Below, piece after piece: positions 33,806-35,641 of a DNA stretch of 35,641 nt. Source of the DNA: Akkermansia muciniphila (GTDB taxonomy: Bacteria > Verrucomicrobiota > Verrucomicrobiia > Verrucomicrobiales > Verrucomicrobiaceae). The notes under the pieces are model-generated. The model made no database searches. It was not told the origin of the DNA and saw nothing but the letters and a program-made list of their open reading frames with translations. The stretch lies in assembly GCA_945882215.1 (NCBI GenBank), contig CAMCWM010000036.1, positions 1-35,641 on the forward strand, given 5' to 3'. A program made the position numbers and the translations under genes. Every line of letters starts with the position of its first letter. Within the stretch, counting starts at the first letter, position 1.

Positions 33806-34318
33806 ATGAAACCCGTCCTCACCGCCCTGCTCTTCTTCACTTCCCTCGTCACCGCCGCCACACCGGAGGACTTCACCGTCAGAGCCGCCGCCGGAAAAGG
33901 CGGTTTCACGCTCAAAGAAGCGCAGGGGAAATTCGTGGCCATTCACTTCCTCCTCAAAACCGAGTGCCCGGTCTGCCTCAGGCATACCCGCGACTACTTC
34001 ACCAAAGCGCCCACGTTACCCAATGTCGTCCAGGTCTTCCTCAAGCCGGACTCCGACAACGAAATCGAAGCCTGGGCCTCGAAACTGCCCGCCGAGGAAC
34101 TCGCCAAGAACCCCATCTATCGCGATCCGTATGCGAAGCTGGCCAAATCCTTCGACATTCCCGATGGCTACAAGTTCCACGGCCAGACCGTGCATTATCC
34201 AGCGACGGTGCTCATCAGCCCCGATGGCAAGGAAGTCTTCCGCTATGTCGGCAAGAACAATGGTGACAGGCTCTCCTTCGAAGCGCTGGCCGCCAAGGTG
34301 GCCGAGCTATCGAAATGA
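33806..34318 (+). CDS. Exported thioredoxin-fold (peroxiredoxin/TlpA-like) protein
   Basis: This 170-residue protein has a signal peptide (MKPVLTALLFFTSLVTAA). The fold continues with GKFVAIHFLLKTECPVCLRH, in which CPVC (Cys54, Cys57) is the redox CxxC motif after the first strand and helix. PATVLISPDGKEVFRYVG near 140-157 carries the cis-Pro-like element of thioredoxin folds. It probably acts in the periplasm as a thiol oxidoreductase or peroxiredoxin-like enzyme. It is divergent from the YlbF gene (86 bases) and convergent with the aldolase gene (three bases between the stops). Confidence 0.82.
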   Translation: MKPVLTALLFFTSLVTAATPEDFTVRAAAGKGGFTLKEAQGKFVAIHFLLKTECPVCLRHTRDYFTKAPTLPNVVQVFLKPDSDNEIEAWASKLPAEELAKNPIYRDPYAKLAKSFDIPDGYKFHGQTVHYPATVLISPDGKEVFRYVGKNNGDRLSFEALAAKVAELSK

Positions 34319-34321
34319 AGC

Positions 34322-35035
34322 TCACCAGTTCCGCGCCACGTCGAGGTTCCGCTTGAAGCCCTCGCGCACGAGCGAGAGGTCGGAATCCATCGCGATCCAG
34401 GTCAAACCGAGCGTCTTGAGCTTCTCTTTGTCATCGGCATGCCGCACGAGGATGCCGCAGCCCTTGCCGTGGTCCTTTGCCGCCTTCACGACCGCATTAA
34501 GGCACTCGTCGTAGCTGCGGGGCGACTTCCGCGCCTTCAAATCGTAGCTCAAATCGGCCGGGCCGATGAAAAGCGCAGCAATGCCTTCCACCGCGGCGAT
34601 TTGATCGGCATTGGTGACTCCTTCCGCGGTCTCGATTTGAGCGAGGATGATCGGTTTGGGCATTTCATCGCCGGGGAGCCTCATGCCGTAGCCATAGGCT
34701 CTCACGGTGCGGGAAACGCCACGCGTGCCCTTCGGAGGATAAGTCGCTGCCTTCACGCAGTGCTCCGCCTGCGCCACGGTATCGACATGCGGAACCATGA
34801 TGCCATCCGCACCCCAATCGAGCACGCGACCGATCAGATCCGCATGCGGCGCGCTCACACGCACGATGGCCAGCGTCTGGCTGCCACGAAGGGCGCGGAG
34901 CTGGTTTGGCAGCGCGGCTTCCGACTCACAACCGTGCTCCAAGTCGATGAGCACCCAGTCATAGCCGCACTCGGCGGCGAGTTCGGTGACCGCAGATGAT
35001 CCGATGGAGAGAAAGGTGCCGATGTGAGTTTTCAT
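34322..35035 (-). CDS. HpcH/HpaI-family aldolase
   Basis: This 237-residue protein belongs to the class II, metal-dependent pyruvate aldolase family. Visible are DLEHG (31-35, the catalytic His34), Arg59, QIET (133-136, Glu135) and IGPADLS (157-163, Asp161); Glu135 and Asp161 are metal ligands by family analogy with HpaI. Family members cleave 2-keto-3-deoxy-sugar acids or hydroxy-ketopimelate-type compounds to pyruvate and an aldehyde. No signal peptide is present. Its start overlaps the stop of the APH-type gene (ATGA at 35032-35035), so the pair is coupled. Confidence 0.9.
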   Translation of the reverse strand: MKTHIGTFLSIGSSAVTELAAECGYDWVLIDLEHGCESEAALPNQLRALRGSQTLAIVRVSAPHADLIGRVLDWGADGIMVPHVDTVAQAEHCVKAATYPPKGTRGVSRTVRAYGYGMRLPGDEMPKPIILAQIETAEGVTNADQIAAVEGIAALFIGPADLSYDLKARKSPRSYDECLNAVVKAAKDHGKGCGILVRHADDKEKLKTLGLTWIAMDSDLSLVREGFKRNLDVARNW

Positions 35036-35641
35036 GGTGAGAGAATGTCGAGGCCGCTGCCTTCCCGCAAGCCGCGCAAGGCCAGTGCGAGTCGGGAATG
35101 TGTCATTTCGCGCAGGTTTGAGCCTGAGGAGCCGCTGCCGATGAGAAAGAAACCGTCATCACGATCAAAGTAACCCGCGCCGACACGGATGACCGCTTTC
35201 ACGATCATGTTCCGCAGCAGATGCAGCCAGAAGCGGCGCAGGTGCTGCTCCGGCAGTCTTCTCACGCTTTCAAAGCCCTCGAAAGCCCGCTGCAAAAACG
35301 CGTCATCATGAAAACACGCCAGCAACGAGAGGTCATCCATCGGATCGCCGGCTATGCTGTCATCGAAGTCGATGAACGCGGCGATTTGATTGCGAGTGCC
35401 GAGGATGTTCCAAAGCGCGAGATCCTTGTGGACTAGGCAGCCTGGAGCCAGATCGAGCAAGGTGCGGTGGTTTTCGATCTCGGTGAGGATTTCGTCCGCA
35501 TTGCTCAGAAAGCCACGCTTCGCGAGAAAGTGGAGATGCTCTTCAAGACGAAGGTGGAAGTAGTCGGCGTAGCTGGAATGTGGTCCGCACAGTCCTCTGT
35601 GCGGTTCGGGCGTCGCCAAGCCCTCAAGCCGCACAGAGGAC
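35032..35641 (-). CDS. APH/choline-kinase-like phosphotransferase, C-terminal part (cut by window end)
   Basis: The visible C-terminal about 200 residues contain CLVHKDLALWNIL, the Brenner/HxDxxxxN catalytic motif, and FIDFDDSIAGDPMDDL, the metal-binding DFD segment, both of the aminoglycoside phosphotransferase (APH) superfamily. The N-lobe lies beyond the window. The family also includes sugar and hydroxyl kinases; coupling to a HpcH/HpaI aldolase favours a metabolic sugar-acid or alcohol kinase rather than drug resistance. A GTG at 35634 is in frame, but the frame stays open to the edge, so it is probably not the start. A palindromic repeat lies in the first visible codons. Confidence 0.8.
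   Translation of the reverse strand, partial: SSVRLEGLATPEPHRGLCGPHSSYADYFHLRLEEHLHFLAKRGFLSNADEILTEIENHRTLLDLAPGCLVHKDLALWNILGTRNQIAAFIDFDDSIAGDPMDDLSLLACFHDDAFLQRAFEGFESVRRLPEQHLRRFWLHLLRNMIVKAVIRVGAGYFDRDDGFFLIGSGSSGSNLREMTHSRLALALRGLREGSGLDILSP
35585..35641. repeat. Palindromic element inside the APH-type gene
   Basis: GTCCTCTGTGCGG (35592-35604) and CCGCACAGAGGAC (35629-35641) are perfect inverted repeats of 13 bases with 24 bases between them. In addition CCGCACA (35585-35591) and TGTGCGG (35598-35604) form a 7-bp stem with a 6-base loop. The right-hand copy is cut by the window end. It lies within codons that precede the conserved YADYF segment. Confidence 0.65.

Noticed and set aside
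1..35641. CRISPR array, tRNA, rRNA, transposase or prophage genes
   Set aside because: None could be supported by reading both strands. No direct-repeat array, tRNA-like cloverleaf or transposase motif was seen.

Overview
The window reads as about 35.6 kb of a high-GC chromosome from a Verrucomicrobiota bacterium, most likely near Verrucomicrobiaceae/Prosthecobacter. This is inferred from gene content: an ECF sigma factor next to a zinc-ribbon Ser/Thr kinase, SHD1-type, DUF1080 and DUF5069 proteins, a secreted FAD-dependent oxidoreductase with a golvesin-like tail, a YlbF-family protein with a Cys-rich tail, and many exported enzymes with Sec or Tat signals. No rRNA, tRNA, CRISPR array, insertion sequence or prophage was seen. 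Coding density is high and no gap between genes exceeds about 215 bases.

Layout. (1) 1-2027, plus: the end of an acyl carrier protein, a UPF0104/LPG-synthase-type membrane protein and a patatin, probably a lipid operon. (2) 2052-6433, minus: an SHD1-type exported protein, a hairpin terminator, mfd and a small exported helical protein. (3) 6606-10971, plus: an ECF sigma factor and a 1183-residue transmembrane Ser/Thr kinase. Each is preceded by the same TGTAACAA-N14-TGAA element at the same distance from its ATG. (4) 10982-12465, minus: a TauE/SafE transporter and two tandemly duplicated lipoproteins. (5) 12554-13195, plus: a lone SUKH (SMI1/KNR4) protein. (6) 13208-19056, minus: a GH50-like glycosidase, a fucose-isomerase-like protein and an FG-GAP/VCBS repeat protein. 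(7) 19212-22518, plus: a beta-propeller protein and a Tat-exported esterase. (8) 22523-33719, minus: a run of ten genes, mostly exported enzymes acting on carbohydrates, esters or phosphoesters, plus a MATE exporter. (9) 33806-34318, plus: a thioredoxin-fold protein; then 34322-35641, minus: an APH-type kinase (cut by the window edge) coupled to a HpcH/HpaI aldolase.

How the genes work together. Blocks 6-8 look like a periplasmic polysaccharide or glycoside processing region, with hydrolases, an esterase, a redox enzyme and a sugar isomerase, but with no sulfatase or TonB/SusCD system in view. Block 3 looks like a self-contained signalling module in which the sigma factor probably drives both itself and its partner kinase.

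The strongest observations are the matched promoter-like elements of the sigma/kinase pair, a 426-bp tandem duplication that carries a fossil of the neighbouring gene's stop codon, and a palindromic repeat lying in frame inside the APH-type gene at the right edge.
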